Part shown: positions 55,038 through 64,000 of the stretch, piece after piece
How the letters are laid out: each line of letters starts with the position of its first letter
How positions within the stretch are numbered: the stretch's first letter is position 1
DNA from: Dendrolimus kikuchii
Lineage: Eukaryota; Arthropoda; Insecta; Lepidoptera; Lasiocampidae
Direction of reading: 5' to 3'
Assembly: GCA_019925095.2 (NCBI GenBank)
Contig: CM034412.1
Coordinates: 11,632,001-11,696,000 of the forward strand
DNA length: 64,000 bases
Made by a program: the position numbers and the translations under genes
The notes under the pieces: generated by a model
Seen by the model: the letters and a program-made list of their open reading frames with translations, nothing else
Databases searched by the model: none
Told to the model about the DNA's origin: nothing

Positions 55038-58000
55038 CTATAATGACAACACGGAGATTGTTACTTGAACACTTATGATCCCTATTATAATGTTAAAAAT
55101 TTGACAAAAAAAAATTGCATCGTGTTCTCATTCCAGTTGATTTTTTTAAATAGCTTCAATGTACAGACTGGCCATGTTTAGAATTTTATAATAATATAGA
55201 TTTCATTTATAAGTTATTTTACAAACAGCTTTTTTACTTTACACCCATTGAAATGAATATTAAAAAGTGGTAAACATCAAAACTTACTGGTAAAACATAA
55301 ACATCCAGTTTGTTGGCTGGCCTGTAGAGACGTGGTGGGTCTTATTTCTTTCAGGTCTTTTGACTGCTCGTTCACACATTTCTGATAGTAATCATATTCT
55401 TTTACATACCTGAAAATCATGTTTTGAAATGTAGTTAAATCACCAATCTTACCACCAAATTTAATCCTATATGAACGTGTGATATATTATATTAATCCCA
55501 CATGAACTTGTGATATATTATATTAATCAAATATGAAAGTATGATATATTAATCCCATATGAATGTGTGATATATTATATTAATCCCATATGAACATGTG
55601 ATATATATTAATCCCATATGAACTTGTGATATATTATATTAATCCCATATAAATTTATACATACATACATAACTTCACGCCAGTTCCCTTGCGGGGTAGG
55701 CACGAACAACAGAGCGCCTTTCAGGCTTATTCTTATACACCTCACTTGCTTCTTTGACATTATTTGACATTATGTTTGATATTATAAATTTATGATATAT
55801 CATATGAATCCCATATGAATTTGTGATATATTATATTAATACCATATGAACTTGTGATATATTATATTAATTCCATATGAATGTATACAAAATCTTAAAT
55901 TTATATTGAAAAGAATTTTGTTATTGTTAGTCATTGTTGGAATAAAAACCTTAGGCGTTTATGTTACTGCCCTTTGTAAACCAATTTCGCAACATAATTT
56001 ATTTAATAGTTCAGTCTTCTGACTACGCACCTTCCTGAAAATAATTCTTGCTTCTTTATAAATAAGTTTATGTATATACTGAAAAGCATCTCACCAGACA
56101 GGCGGCCATCGGTTGTCGGACAGATAGTCCCTGGTGGAAGGCGAGAGGTGCTTCGCGCGGCAGGCGCGGTCGTACGCGCCGCACACCCGCCACATGCACC
56201 AGTCAGACAGGTTGTGCGCGTTGTGTAGCTAACCAAGGAGCCAACCATAGATTTATAGAGTGTAGGCGGGTAGTTCACGAAAGTATTATATAACATATAA
56301 TTGACGTCTATTATAATCGGCGGACAAACTAAATTAAGCAAGATACAAGCTTCTCTTATGGGTTATATACAATGTACTGCTCTGGGGCCGATCCCAGACA
56401 CCCAGACCATAGTAAAAACGGAAAATTCATTTCCGAAATTTATCATACCAAGAATCAAACCCGGAGCCTCTGCGTTACAATGAGAGCAAATTCAAGTCAA
56501 GTCTATTGTTTATATTATTATTACCATTACACACTAGAAAATACTCTAAATATTAGTAACATTTCAAGTTATGTTCCCTATACAGGTGCATTTTTCAAGT
56601 GAGCTTTCAGGTCCAAATCCTAAACTATACAAAATTGCGGAAAACACTCAAAGGAGTGTTGGGACCGATATTGAAAAAAACTAGAGTCAGTAGAGTAATA
56701 TTAGATTTTGAAAAATCAATTACCCTTGTCAGGAATTGAATCGGGTGATTTTGGTTTTTTTTTTATTTTTTATTGCAGGAGTTCAGCAGACAGGCAGACG
56801 GCCCACTTGATGGAAAGCGGTTACCATCGCCTATGGACATTTGCAACACCAAAGGTGCTAGAAATGCGCTGCTGCTCTCTTAAAGGAGACTGGAACCTGG
56901 TCACTAATGCCGGAACACAACACAAGGTTGTTATGGCGGCATACTCTAGACCAGGGGTGGTCGCCATCCAGTCGAGCAAAAATACCCTACCACCTGGCAT
57001 AAAAAAAAACACATACTGTATTAATACCTATATCTTAATATAGGTGATAAGGATCGAATTCTGTGAAGGAACGTCAAACAGCAAACTATACTGGTATACA
57101 AGTGATTGCCATCAGTTTGGTGGACCGACGACCTGCACAAGGTTGGGTGAGAATACTGTAATCTGATTATTAATTACCTTGACTAAAATGACAACTGTTG
57201 TTGACCTTTTTTGATTCATAGATGAATTGTGCGAGTGAGTCGTTGATTCAACTCACACGACTCACTTATGAACGAGCCATACACTCCACGCTTGCAACAG
57301 AAAGGAAAGATCAATAGAAAGAAAAGAAAGAAAGAAAATATTTATTTCTAAAAATGCGACACTTTAACAATGATTTATAATAATAATAATAACATTGAAA
57401 TTGTGTGCCGCAATTCGCGAAATGAGGTTGGCACTCAGTTTTTTGCTGTGCCGAAACATAGTCCGACACAGCACTGATTTTCAGTGCCCACCTCCTTAAT
57501 TACAAAGCCATGTGACCCACGGTAAAAGCAAGTTAAATAAAATTAAATTATAATCAACATATTAAAAAAAAAAACTAAAAATAAGTACCTAAAAAATTAA
57601 AGTAACCTAAATAGAGCATTTATTATATACACATGTTACATATGAAACATGTGGTAAACAAAAGTACAATGATCAAATCAAATTCAGGCCAAATAACATA
57701 ATATTTTGACACATACATAGCAGCTGTCATTTTAGTCCAGGTAATTAAAAATCAGAGTATAGATGACTGGGATACGTGACGCAAAGGGGAGGCCCACGGC
57801 CAGCAGTGGACAACGGCTAACAATGAACATAGACAGCGACGGCCTTTGTGGTTGAGCGGGCTAAGCCTTGACCGGCCGAACTCGCTGGATCGCAGAGGCT
57901 CCACGTTCGATACTTGGCATGGCAAATTTCGAAAACAAACTCTGTTATTTCCTGGGATCGGCCTTAGAGTGGTCCGTTGTATATTACCCATAACACAAGC

Positions 58001-58726
58001 GTAACTTGCTTAATTTTGGGATATACAATGTGTCTGTTTGTCTGCCGATTTTAATTAATTTAATTTTTTTATTGCACAAGTTCAGCTAACTGGCAGACGG
58101 CCCACCTGATAGAAAGCGGTTACGATCGCCTATGGACATCGGCAACACCAAAGGCGTCAAATGCGCTGCTGCTCGCTTAAGGGAGACTGGAACCTGAGCA
58201 CTAATGCCGAAACACAACTCAAGGTTGTTATGGCGTCATATCCTAGACCAGGGTTGGTAACCATCCAGTCGGTATCCACCCTACCACCTGAATGTTGGTA
58301 GTTTTGTCGCCTCTTACGACAGGCCACCCGGCCGCAGGAAATTGGATTCATTCTCCGTTCCTGCACGGATAAAAATATATATATATAATAGCTTCTGCCC
58401 GCGACTTTGTCCGCGTGGAAAGTTTTTTTAACTATCCCACGTGAACTCTTTAATTTTTCGGGATCAAAAGTATCCTATATGTTGACCAGGGATATAAGCT
58501 ACCACCATACAAAATTTCATTTAAATCGGTCCAATCGTTTCGAAGATTAGCCGGTACAAACAGACAAACAGAGAAACAAAAAATCTAAATTAGTTCTTTT
58601 TTCATTTCTTACATCCCCCTGACTTGGTTTTTAGCATTTTTAGCATTGTACAGAAATTCGACCTCTACAGTTTTATTGTATGTATACATAATCTATATAT
58701 TAATACGAGTATGAAATGCACACTTA

Positions 58727-58778
<52 letters not shown>

Positions 58779-60162
58779 CGTGGTCTGGCCATAAATACTG
58801 TTACAATTAAAAAGAAACAAAATATTACATTTGAATTTGGAATCTGTCATTTTCATATGATTGTTCATTGTGTTTTCTCATTTTGGCGCCAAAACATTGT
58901 ACAACATTTTGCGATATTAAAATAGACTGGGGCGATAAAGAGAACCGAATCGCTGTGATTGCATTTCACAAAGTAGGTATGGAGCCAAATGCAATTTTTA
59001 AAACTCTCCATACCATAGGCGATGGTAACCGCTTTCTATCAAGTGGGCCGTCTGCCTGTCTGCTGAACTCCTGCAATAAAAAAATAAAAAAATACGCTTG
59101 GTATTAGTCAAATGTTTGTGTACCGGGCTATTAATAGGTACAATGAGACCTCCTCTGTTTGTGACAGAAAAGGATCTGGCCGTCCACGTAGTGTTCGTAT
59201 GAAAAAGGTGCTCAAAGCAGTAAGGGAAATAATTCGAAGAAATCCTGTCCGAAAGCAAAAGATTTTATATCGGGAGATGACGATATCACCTAGAACCATG
59301 TCGCGTATTTTAAAAGATGACTTGGGACTTGCAGCCTATAAGAGACGCACTGGTCATTTCTTAACTCATCATTTGAAAAAGAATAGGGTGGTAAAATCGA
59401 AACAACTACTGAAGCGGTACGCAAAGGGAGGTCACAGAAAAATTTTGTTTATGGATGAGAAAATTTTTACAATTGAGCAACATTAAAAAAAAAAATGACC
59501 GTATTTATGCTGAAAGCTCTAAGGAAGCTTCTCAATTAGTCGACAGAGTGCAACGTGGACCTTATCCGTCTTCAGTGATGGTTTGGTGGGGTGTTAGCTA
59601 TGAAGGATTGACCAAGTCATATTTTTGTGAAAAAGGTATCAAACCATCGGCACAAGTGTATCAAGATACCATTATTGAGAAGGTAGTTAAGCCCCTTAAC
59701 AACACCATGTTCAATAACCAAGAATGGTCCTTCCAGCAAGACTCGGCGCCGGGTCATAAAGCTCTGTCCACGCAGTCTTAGTTGGAAACGAACGTTTCGG
59801 ACTTCATCAGAGCTGAAGACTGGCCGTCGTCTGGTCCCGATCTTAATCCGCTGGATTATGATTTATGGTCAGTTTTAGAGAGTAAGGCTTGCTCTAAACG
59901 CCATGATAATTTGGAGTCCCTAAAACAATCCATACGATTGGCAGTGAAGAGTTTTCCCATGGAAAGAGTGAGTGATTGATAACTGGCCTCAACGTTTAAA
60001 GGACTGTATTGCAGCCAATGGAGACCACTTCGAATAAGCTTTTTATATTTTAAATTGTTTTATATTTATGTATTAAACTAACACACTGTAAAACTCATAA
60101 ATGTTATTTGCAATAGAAAAAAATCTTTGTTACTATATTTATGGCAAGACTAGGTATATACA

Positions 60163-60235
<73 letters not shown>

Positions 60236-62866
60236 ATATAATTGAAATCCACGTATATAGTGACTCATCACGATATCTCAGGAATTATAATAACTATAGA
60301 CTTGAAATTTGGTATGGACCTTCCTTTCGCCAAGTAGAGGTCAGCTAAGAACAGATTTTACGGCACGCGAAGTGGACGGGTATCAGCTAGTAGTTTATAT
60401 AGAGAAGAAGCGAAGAATGCTAATATTTACAATTACAATACATTGAATCAATAAAAAAAACATTACACACACTACCATGTATTCGACACACACACGCATA
60501 TATACTCTTTTGTTTATTGTTGCCTTGGCGAAATCTGTGATCACAGAAGTATAGTCTTTGACAACAAATTATTATGGTCGAATTTCGACCACGGGCGACC
60601 ACAAATTAATTTAATTTAATGAACAGTAGTAGTAGATTGCCTACCTTGACAGGCTCCAATAGTGAGAGAGCAATCTCGACCACGTGGTCCTCGTCCCCAC
60701 AGCCTCGGTCCTGCCGTTGCAGCTGGTCGATGACCTTAGCCTCGACTAAGGTCACCAATCTATTCATACAAAGCCTGTTCGCCAGCTCGAGGAGTTCCAC
60801 ACATCTTAACGGCTCCACAGTCGGAATTTTGTCGCTGTATATGAAGCATAGGAGAATGTGGAAAGCGTACATCTTCACGCCCGGGAACGATATCTGGGAG
60901 GTTGAGATAAAAATATTGTACACTCCTGTCTTTTTGATATGTAATCTTATATAATTAGTATTATATTGCATATAACTATATATTTATCGCTATATCTATA
61001 TCACAGGAGACCGGAAGGCTGAAGCTTACCTCGCTCAAAGGATTAGCCTTTGTATCCAGCGAGGTAATGCTGCCAGCCTTCTAGGTACAATGCCCAGCGA
61101 CAGTGGTCTGGTGGGGCTGGACGGGCTTTAATATAGGTTTTATTTTAATATTAGTTTTTTTTTTACTATTGTATATATATTTTTAAGTTAGGTTTATTTA
61201 TAGGATATTTTAGATTTTTAATTAATATTAATTTGTATAGGCTATATCTTGTACATGTATATAACTTAAGTGTATATTTGTATATACATATAGTATAGTT
61301 ATATATTTATTATTAAAATCTAAGTAATCGTACAATAATTATGTATACCACCATCGCACTCCTAATCAGCAATATCCTTGCCTCGGGTTGTCTGGAAGAG
61401 ATCGCTTTTTAGCGATAAGACCGCCCTTTGTACACAATTAGAATAATACTAGTTCGTAAGTTTTCTATAATGGTGTTTTTTTTATTACATGAGTTCAGCA
61501 GACAGGCTGACGGCCCACTTGATGGAAAGCAGTTACCATCGCCTATGGACATTTGCAACAACAAAGATGCTACAAATGCGCTGCCGCTCTCTTAAGGGAG
61601 ACTGGAACCTGGTCACTAATGCCGGAACACAAATCAAGGTTGTTATGGCGGCATACTCCAGACCAGGGGTGGTAGCCATTCAGACGGGCAAATGCCCTAT
61701 CACCTGGGTGTGGGTTGTTTTGTCACCTCTTACGACAGGCCGCCCCAGCGCAGGATATTGTATTCTTTCTCCGTTCCTGCACGGATTTTTTTTAAGCTAG
61801 GTTGCCTGGAAGAGATCGCTTTTAGCGATAAGGCCGCCTGTTGTTTTGCCAAGAAGTATTGTAATTATGCATTTTGGTTTTGTATTTGTTTATTTTGGTG
61901 AGCAATAAAGTGTTATCTATCTATATTTATTACTAAAGCTTATTTGACATGTTTCTGAATTAGAATATTAATGTAAATTTAATTTTAGTGTTTAAGTAAT
62001 TTTGTATACCACTATGTGGTAGAATGTACTGTGCTTCTACAATTGTATAACATCTGTATAAACTACATTCTTGCAAATAAAGATCGATTGATAAAATAAA
62101 AAAACTTCGTTTAAAAAAACCGCCTTCAAAAACTAAAAAACTAGAAAGTATAAAATAACTTATTTCTAAAGGTATTATTATTAATATATATTATCTGAAA
62201 CATCTTAAAGTCGGTGCTTAGTAATTCTCAAAAAAATATAGTAATTTTTATGTTTTACTTTGCACCGACTTCAAGATGTTTTAGATAATATATATTAATA
62301 ATAATAGCTTTAGAAATAAGTTATTTTATACTTTTTAGTTTTTGAAGTCGGTTTTTTCAAACGAAGTTTTTTTATTTTATTTGTTACTTTTTAGTGTCTA
62401 GCTATGTATGGGTAGACCTACGAAAGGTGCCGCGCTCCTTAAAAAATGTAGGTCCCAAGAAACGGGAACAAAAAAATGTTCGTAAAATGAAAACTACTGA
62501 GCCAAACTATGTCAAATTTTTAGGGGACCAAATGGAAGTTATTCCGCGTCGAACAAAAAAAGAATCACATAAATAGGATCATAAATCTCGGAGTAATCGG
62601 TGAACATACATAAAAAAACAAAAAAAAAGATCCCGACAAATTTAGAACCTCCTCCTTTTTTTGAAGTCGGTTAAAAAGTACAAAAATCCACTCACCACCC
62701 TCGAAGTGCTCTCTCTGAAGTGGCCTTGAAACATGGCCTTCATGGGGTCACATCTCGCCATGAGCATGGCCCTGTGCGCCAGGTGGATGCCGTCGTCCAG
62801 GTCGAAGGTCACGTCCGCGAACAGATTACGCTCCACATACATATCCCGTAGCCTTTGGGGTAATGG
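54910..62866 (-). CDS. RhoBTB: RhoBTB, 3' half (second BTB domain to C-terminus)
   Basis: Five exons (62696-62866, 60645-60893, 56095-56228, 55288-55409, 54910-55037) join in phase into 267 residues ending at TGA 54912-54910. RhoBTB proteins are atypical Rho-like GTPases with two BTB domains that link cullin-3 ubiquitin ligases to substrates. Seen: [13 protein letters not shown] and [11 protein letters not shown] (second BTB), [34 protein letters not shown], then a LSDWCMW region and [15 protein letters not shown]. All match the order in human RhoBTB2. The GTPase-like domain and first BTB must lie beyond 64000. The C-terminal 42 residues match nothing I know. Introns hold a mariner, SINEs and minisatellites. 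Confidence 0.9.
55288..55409 (-). CDS. RhoBTB: RhoBTB exon, YVKEYDYYQ region
   Basis: The acceptor is 'atgattttcag' and the donor 'gtaagt' starts at 55287. G completes Trp185, 40 codons follow, and the last A is the first base of Ser226. It ends in the cysteine-containing TGCLCFT. Confidence 0.87.
55460..55890. repeat. ~31-bp minisatellite split by an RTE insertion
   Basis: About nine units of 'catatgaacttgtgatata' plus 'ttatattaatcc', occupying 55460-55658 and 55784-55890. The break is an RTE tail with TSD. It lies in a RhoBTB intron. Confidence 0.8.
55659..55783 (-). mobile_element. RTE-type LINE, 125-bp 3' fragment with TSD
   Basis: (CATA)n, then 'cttcacgccagttcccttg' and 'cacctcacttgcttctttga', the same end as 8918-9080. 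Flanks ATAAATTTAT at 55649-55658 and 55784-55793 are identical. Confidence 0.85.
56095..56228 (-). CDS. RhoBTB: RhoBTB exon, LSDWCMW to RWPPVW
   Basis: The acceptor 'ccttggttag' ends at 56229 and the donor is 'gtgaga' from 56094. 44 codons and TG of Trp185. It is GC-rich relative to its surroundings, as expected for coding sequence here. Confidence 0.9.
56352..56490 (-). repeat. Second tRNA-headed SINE family, copy 1
   Basis: On minus: 'ctcattgtaacgcagaggct' with a B-box 'gggtttgattc', then 'ggtctgggtgtctgggatcg' and the end 'ttgtatataaccca'. It pairs with 57838-57995. Confidence 0.65.
56757..56999 (-). repeat. Rep-B SINE
   Basis: T-run at 56750-56775, a well-preserved 3' half, ending near 'accctaccacctggca'; the first ~70 bp of the 5' end are missing. 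Confidence 0.8.
57300..57560. other. Purine microsatellite and unassigned block
   Basis: (GAAA)n at 57300-57340, then a GC-richer block 57400-57530 with no recognised family. Confidence 0.4.
57838..57995 (+). repeat. Second tRNA-headed SINE family, copy 2
   Basis: The A-box is 'tggttgagcgggctaag' and the B-box 'cacgttcgatactt'; the end is 'tgtatattacccataac'. Bases 57731-57837 upstream ('tgacgcaaaggggaggccc', 'cagcagtggacaacggc') are a separate LINE-tail-like repeat whose start is shared with 17778-17815. Confidence 0.65.
58065..58370 (-). repeat. Rep-B SINE, full length
   Basis: From T-run 58066-58072 to 'gttcctgcacggat' at 58357-58370. Confidence 0.8.
58918..60035 (+). pseudogene. maT mariner transposase pseudogene
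   Basis: An N-terminal DNA-binding part ([13 protein letters not shown]..., [17 protein letters not shown]) precedes the catalytic core: FMDEK (first D, ~59453), [13 protein letters not shown] (second D, ~59740), and [11 protein letters not shown] (third D, ~59850). Second to third D spans 37 residues, the maT spacing. Damage: the SINE insert at 59014-59091, a frameshift and TAA at 59484-59486, TAG for Trp at 59779-59781, and a frameshift near 59970. No full product can be made. Confidence 0.88.
59014..59091 (+). repeat. Rep-B 3' fragment inserted in mariner
   Basis: 'cataggcgatggtaaccgc' to the tail 'ctgcaataaaaaaataaa'. ATAC at 59010-59013 and 59092-59095 is the duplicated target. The mariner reading frame (…KTLH|TLGIS…) is restored if the insert is ignored. 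Confidence 0.8.
60166..60227. repeat. (TA)n microsatellite
   Basis: Right-hand part of the TA tract that hosts the mariner; the left part is 58729-58771. Confidence 0.85.
60645..60893 (-). CDS. RhoBTB: RhoBTB exon, core of second BTB domain
   Basis: The acceptor is 'tcaacctcccag' and the donor 'gtaggc' starts at 60644. 83 codons at phase 0 carry the BTB helices ([36 protein letters not shown]) and an acidic loop [12 protein letters not shown] matching the human DGDVLVFLELA position. Confidence 0.92.
61015..61445. repeat. LINE-tail-like block and Rep-C copy
   Basis: Bases 61015-61130 ('aggattagcctttgtatcc', 'ggtacaatgcccagcgac') look like the end of an LINE ORF and 3' UTR. Bases 61385-61445 carry a Rep-C hairpin ('gatcgctttttagcgataag'). 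Confidence 0.5.
61476..61787 (-). repeat. Rep-B SINE, full length
   Basis: 'ttattacatgagttcagcag' to 'gttcctgcacgga'. It adjoins a plus-strand Rep-C at 61793. Confidence 0.8.
61793..61924 (+). repeat. Rep-C tail, near-identical to 5810-5936
   Basis: Same order: 'ggttgcctggaagagatcg', hairpin, 'caagaagtattgtaattatg', 'gcaataaagtgttatctat'. Confidence 0.8.
62101..62375. mobile_element. Fold-back element with ~115-bp arms
   Basis: The left arm (62101-62220) and right arm (62262-62375) are near-perfect inverted copies ('aagtataaaataacttattt', 'attattaatatatattatc', 'gtcggtgc'). The ~40-bp loop 'atagtaatttttatgtttta' recurs at 7358-7384. Confidence 0.8.
62696..62866 (-). CDS. RhoBTB: RhoBTB exon, start of second BTB domain
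   Basis: The acceptor is 'gtttcttttcag' and the donor 'gtgagt' starts at 62695. 57 codons at phase 0 carry [11 protein letters not shown], aligned with human FADVTFVLDDG, and [10 protein letters not shown]. Methionines upstream of the acceptor are intronic. Confidence 0.92.
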
Positions 62867-62984
62867 CTGAAAAGAAACCATCAATTTTGTCCGTAGTTAG
62901 TTTTGTTTAAAGAGGTTACAACACAGTTTACATTGTATTAAATTTTTATTTTACTACTATGTGCCCCGGACGATTCACTTCATT

Positions 62985-63620
62985 TTATATCGCAAACTAT
63001 CCTATCTCCCGGATGAAAAGAATCCATGCCAATTTTCGGTATTAAAACTACATATGTGGTGTACATGACCAAATCGACCAAAATGACCAAATTAACCAAA
63101 ATGACGAAAATGGCAAATCACAAAATAAAAACCTATCCTACTTTCTGGGATAATCTTTACATAAATCTATTCCCAAACTTATCCCATTACCCGGGATGAA
63201 AAAGATTCCTTGTCCACCCTCGGTATTAAAATCACGTATATACCGAATTTCAGCCAAATAGGTCCAATAGTTTTTCCGTAAAAGCATAACAAACGGAGAG
63301 ACAAATATATTTTTATCCCGGAAACTATCCCATTTTTCGGGATAAAAAGTATCTTATGTTCATCCTCGGCATCGAAAACCTATACTAATATATAAAGCTG
63401 AAGAATTTGTTTGTTTGTTTGCTCGAACGCGCTAATCTCAGGAAGTACGGGTCTGATTTGAAAAATTCTTTAAGCATTATATAGCCCATTTTTCGAGGAA
63501 GGCTATAGGCTATATATCATCCCGCTAAGACCATAGAAGCGGAGCACCAATGAAGAATGTTTTAAAATCAGGGTTTTTTTTACTTATTTATTTTACTATT
63601 CCACGTAGACGAAGTCGCGG
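62985..63620 (-). repeat. Two dispersed repeats
   Basis: Bases 62985-63390 are the reverse complement of 42700-43100 (including 'gggataatctttacataaa'). Bases 63380-63620 match 12015-12252 and end 'gacgaagtcgcgggcag'. No coding sequence is seen. Confidence 0.6.
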
Positions 63621-63759
63621 GCAGAAGGTAGTATATATATACTGAGTTTCTGCCAAATCGGTCCAGTAGTTTTTCCATGAAAACGGAACAGACAGACAGA
63701 CAGACGGAGTTACCTTCGCATTTATAATATTAATAATGATGAATTGAGATTTAAAAAAA

Positions 63760-64000
63760 ATGAAACCAGCCAAGCGCCTGCAATAGTCTAAACACAGTGA
63801 AGTGTTCCTTAGGGGCCATTAATAAAATACGTCACACCCTAAGGGGCGGGGAGGGGGTCAACGAAGTGTGACATTGTTTGACAAGGGATGGGAGGCGTCC
63901 TAAATTTCGTGATATCACATTTCAAAATCTATATTTAAGCTAATTACGGAACTGCTGTTTGAATTTAATAATTTCTTGATGTAAATTAGCAAAATATGTG
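63760..64000. repeat. Repeat fragment with G-rich 'ggggcggggaggggg' core
   Basis: 'taaaatacgtcacacccta', G-rich core, and 'atttcgtgatatcacattt'. Resembles a widespread insect element tail; the class is not determined. It runs to the window edge. Confidence 0.4.

Larger units (their letters stand above)
58779..60154 (+). mobile_element. maT-type (DD37D) mariner, inactivated
   Basis: The terminal inverted repeats are imperfect: 'cgtggtctggccataaatac' and the complement of 'tatttatggcaagactagg'. The element sits in a (TA)n tract, so its TA duplication blends into the flanks (58729-58778 and 60155-60227). The length of 1376 bp includes a 78-bp SINE insert, leaving the usual ~1.3 kb for mariner. 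Confidence 0.88.

Noticed and set aside
54703..55078. Plus-strand frames across the 21-bp repeat
   Set aside because: Open only because the repeat unit is a multiple of three; the right half is antisense to a RhoBTB exon.
55460..55890. CRISPR-like direct repeats
   Set aside because: Units are contiguous, AT-rich and variable, without spacers; this is a eukaryotic minisatellite.
60619..60954. 111-codon plus-strand frame
   Set aside because: Exact antisense shadow of the RhoBTB BTB exon.

Overview
The window is AT-rich, intron-rich animal DNA from an insect. The repeat content (tRNA-headed SINEs, RTE- and R1-like LINE fragments, hAT and Tc1/mariner-type MITEs, a maT-type DD37D mariner) and the ATCGC-hairpin 3' tails typical of moth and butterfly transcripts point to Lepidoptera; I cannot name the species. 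No prokaryotic operon, CRISPR array or riboswitch is present. Most of the sequence is dead mobile DNA, and four host genes can be rebuilt exon by exon from splice sites, reading phase and protein motifs.

Host genes. (1) 6087-17985, plus strand: the last five exons of an unnamed gene. They encode 391 or more residues with four cysteines near the C-terminus and a final HNEL tetrapeptide of the ER-retention type. (2) 32373-34741, minus strand: ARL3, a small GTPase of the ARF family. Four coding exons are found; the last ~15 codons are not. (3) 35323-36314, plus strand: NHP2, an H/ACA snoRNP protein, in two exons. ARL3 and NHP2 are head-to-head with ~580 bp between start codons, so they probably share a promoter region. 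(4) 54910-62866, minus strand: the 3' half of RhoBTB (second BTB domain and C-terminal region); its 5' half lies beyond the right edge. Past its TGA there is a phase-matched, GC3-rich exon (54080-54170) that would encode a membrane tail.

Repeat families, named here for cross-reference. Rep-A: tRNA-headed SINE (about 8 copies). Rep-B: ~310 bp A-tailed SINE whose last ~90 bp match the 3' end of a Jockey-like LINE at 25386 (about 13 copies). Rep-C: 3' tail with an ATCGC stem-loop ending in AATAAAGT (about 9 copies). Rep-D: ~145 bp palindromic MITE with TTA flanks. Rep-E: ~260 bp MITE with CGTTCCA/CTCACAACG ends. Rep-F: ~320-350 bp element ending in TACAAGCTTTT. Rep-G: element ending in TATAGGGTAAA. 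Rep-H: ~220 bp palindrome. RTE tails: four 5'-truncated copies, each with its own target-site duplication.

Layout. 1-6086: repeats and one truncated LINE. 6087-18000: unnamed secretory-type gene with MITEs in its introns. 18000-32370: repeats, including an RTE copy, a hAT MITE, a palindrome cluster, a Jockey-like tail, an R1-like fragment and a 101-bp triplication. 32373-36314: ARL3 and NHP2. 36360-54000: repeats, a broken DDE transposase (39130-40766) and a second hAT MITE (48797-49291). 54080-62866: RhoBTB, with a mariner, SINEs and a minisatellite in its introns. 62900-64000: repeats.
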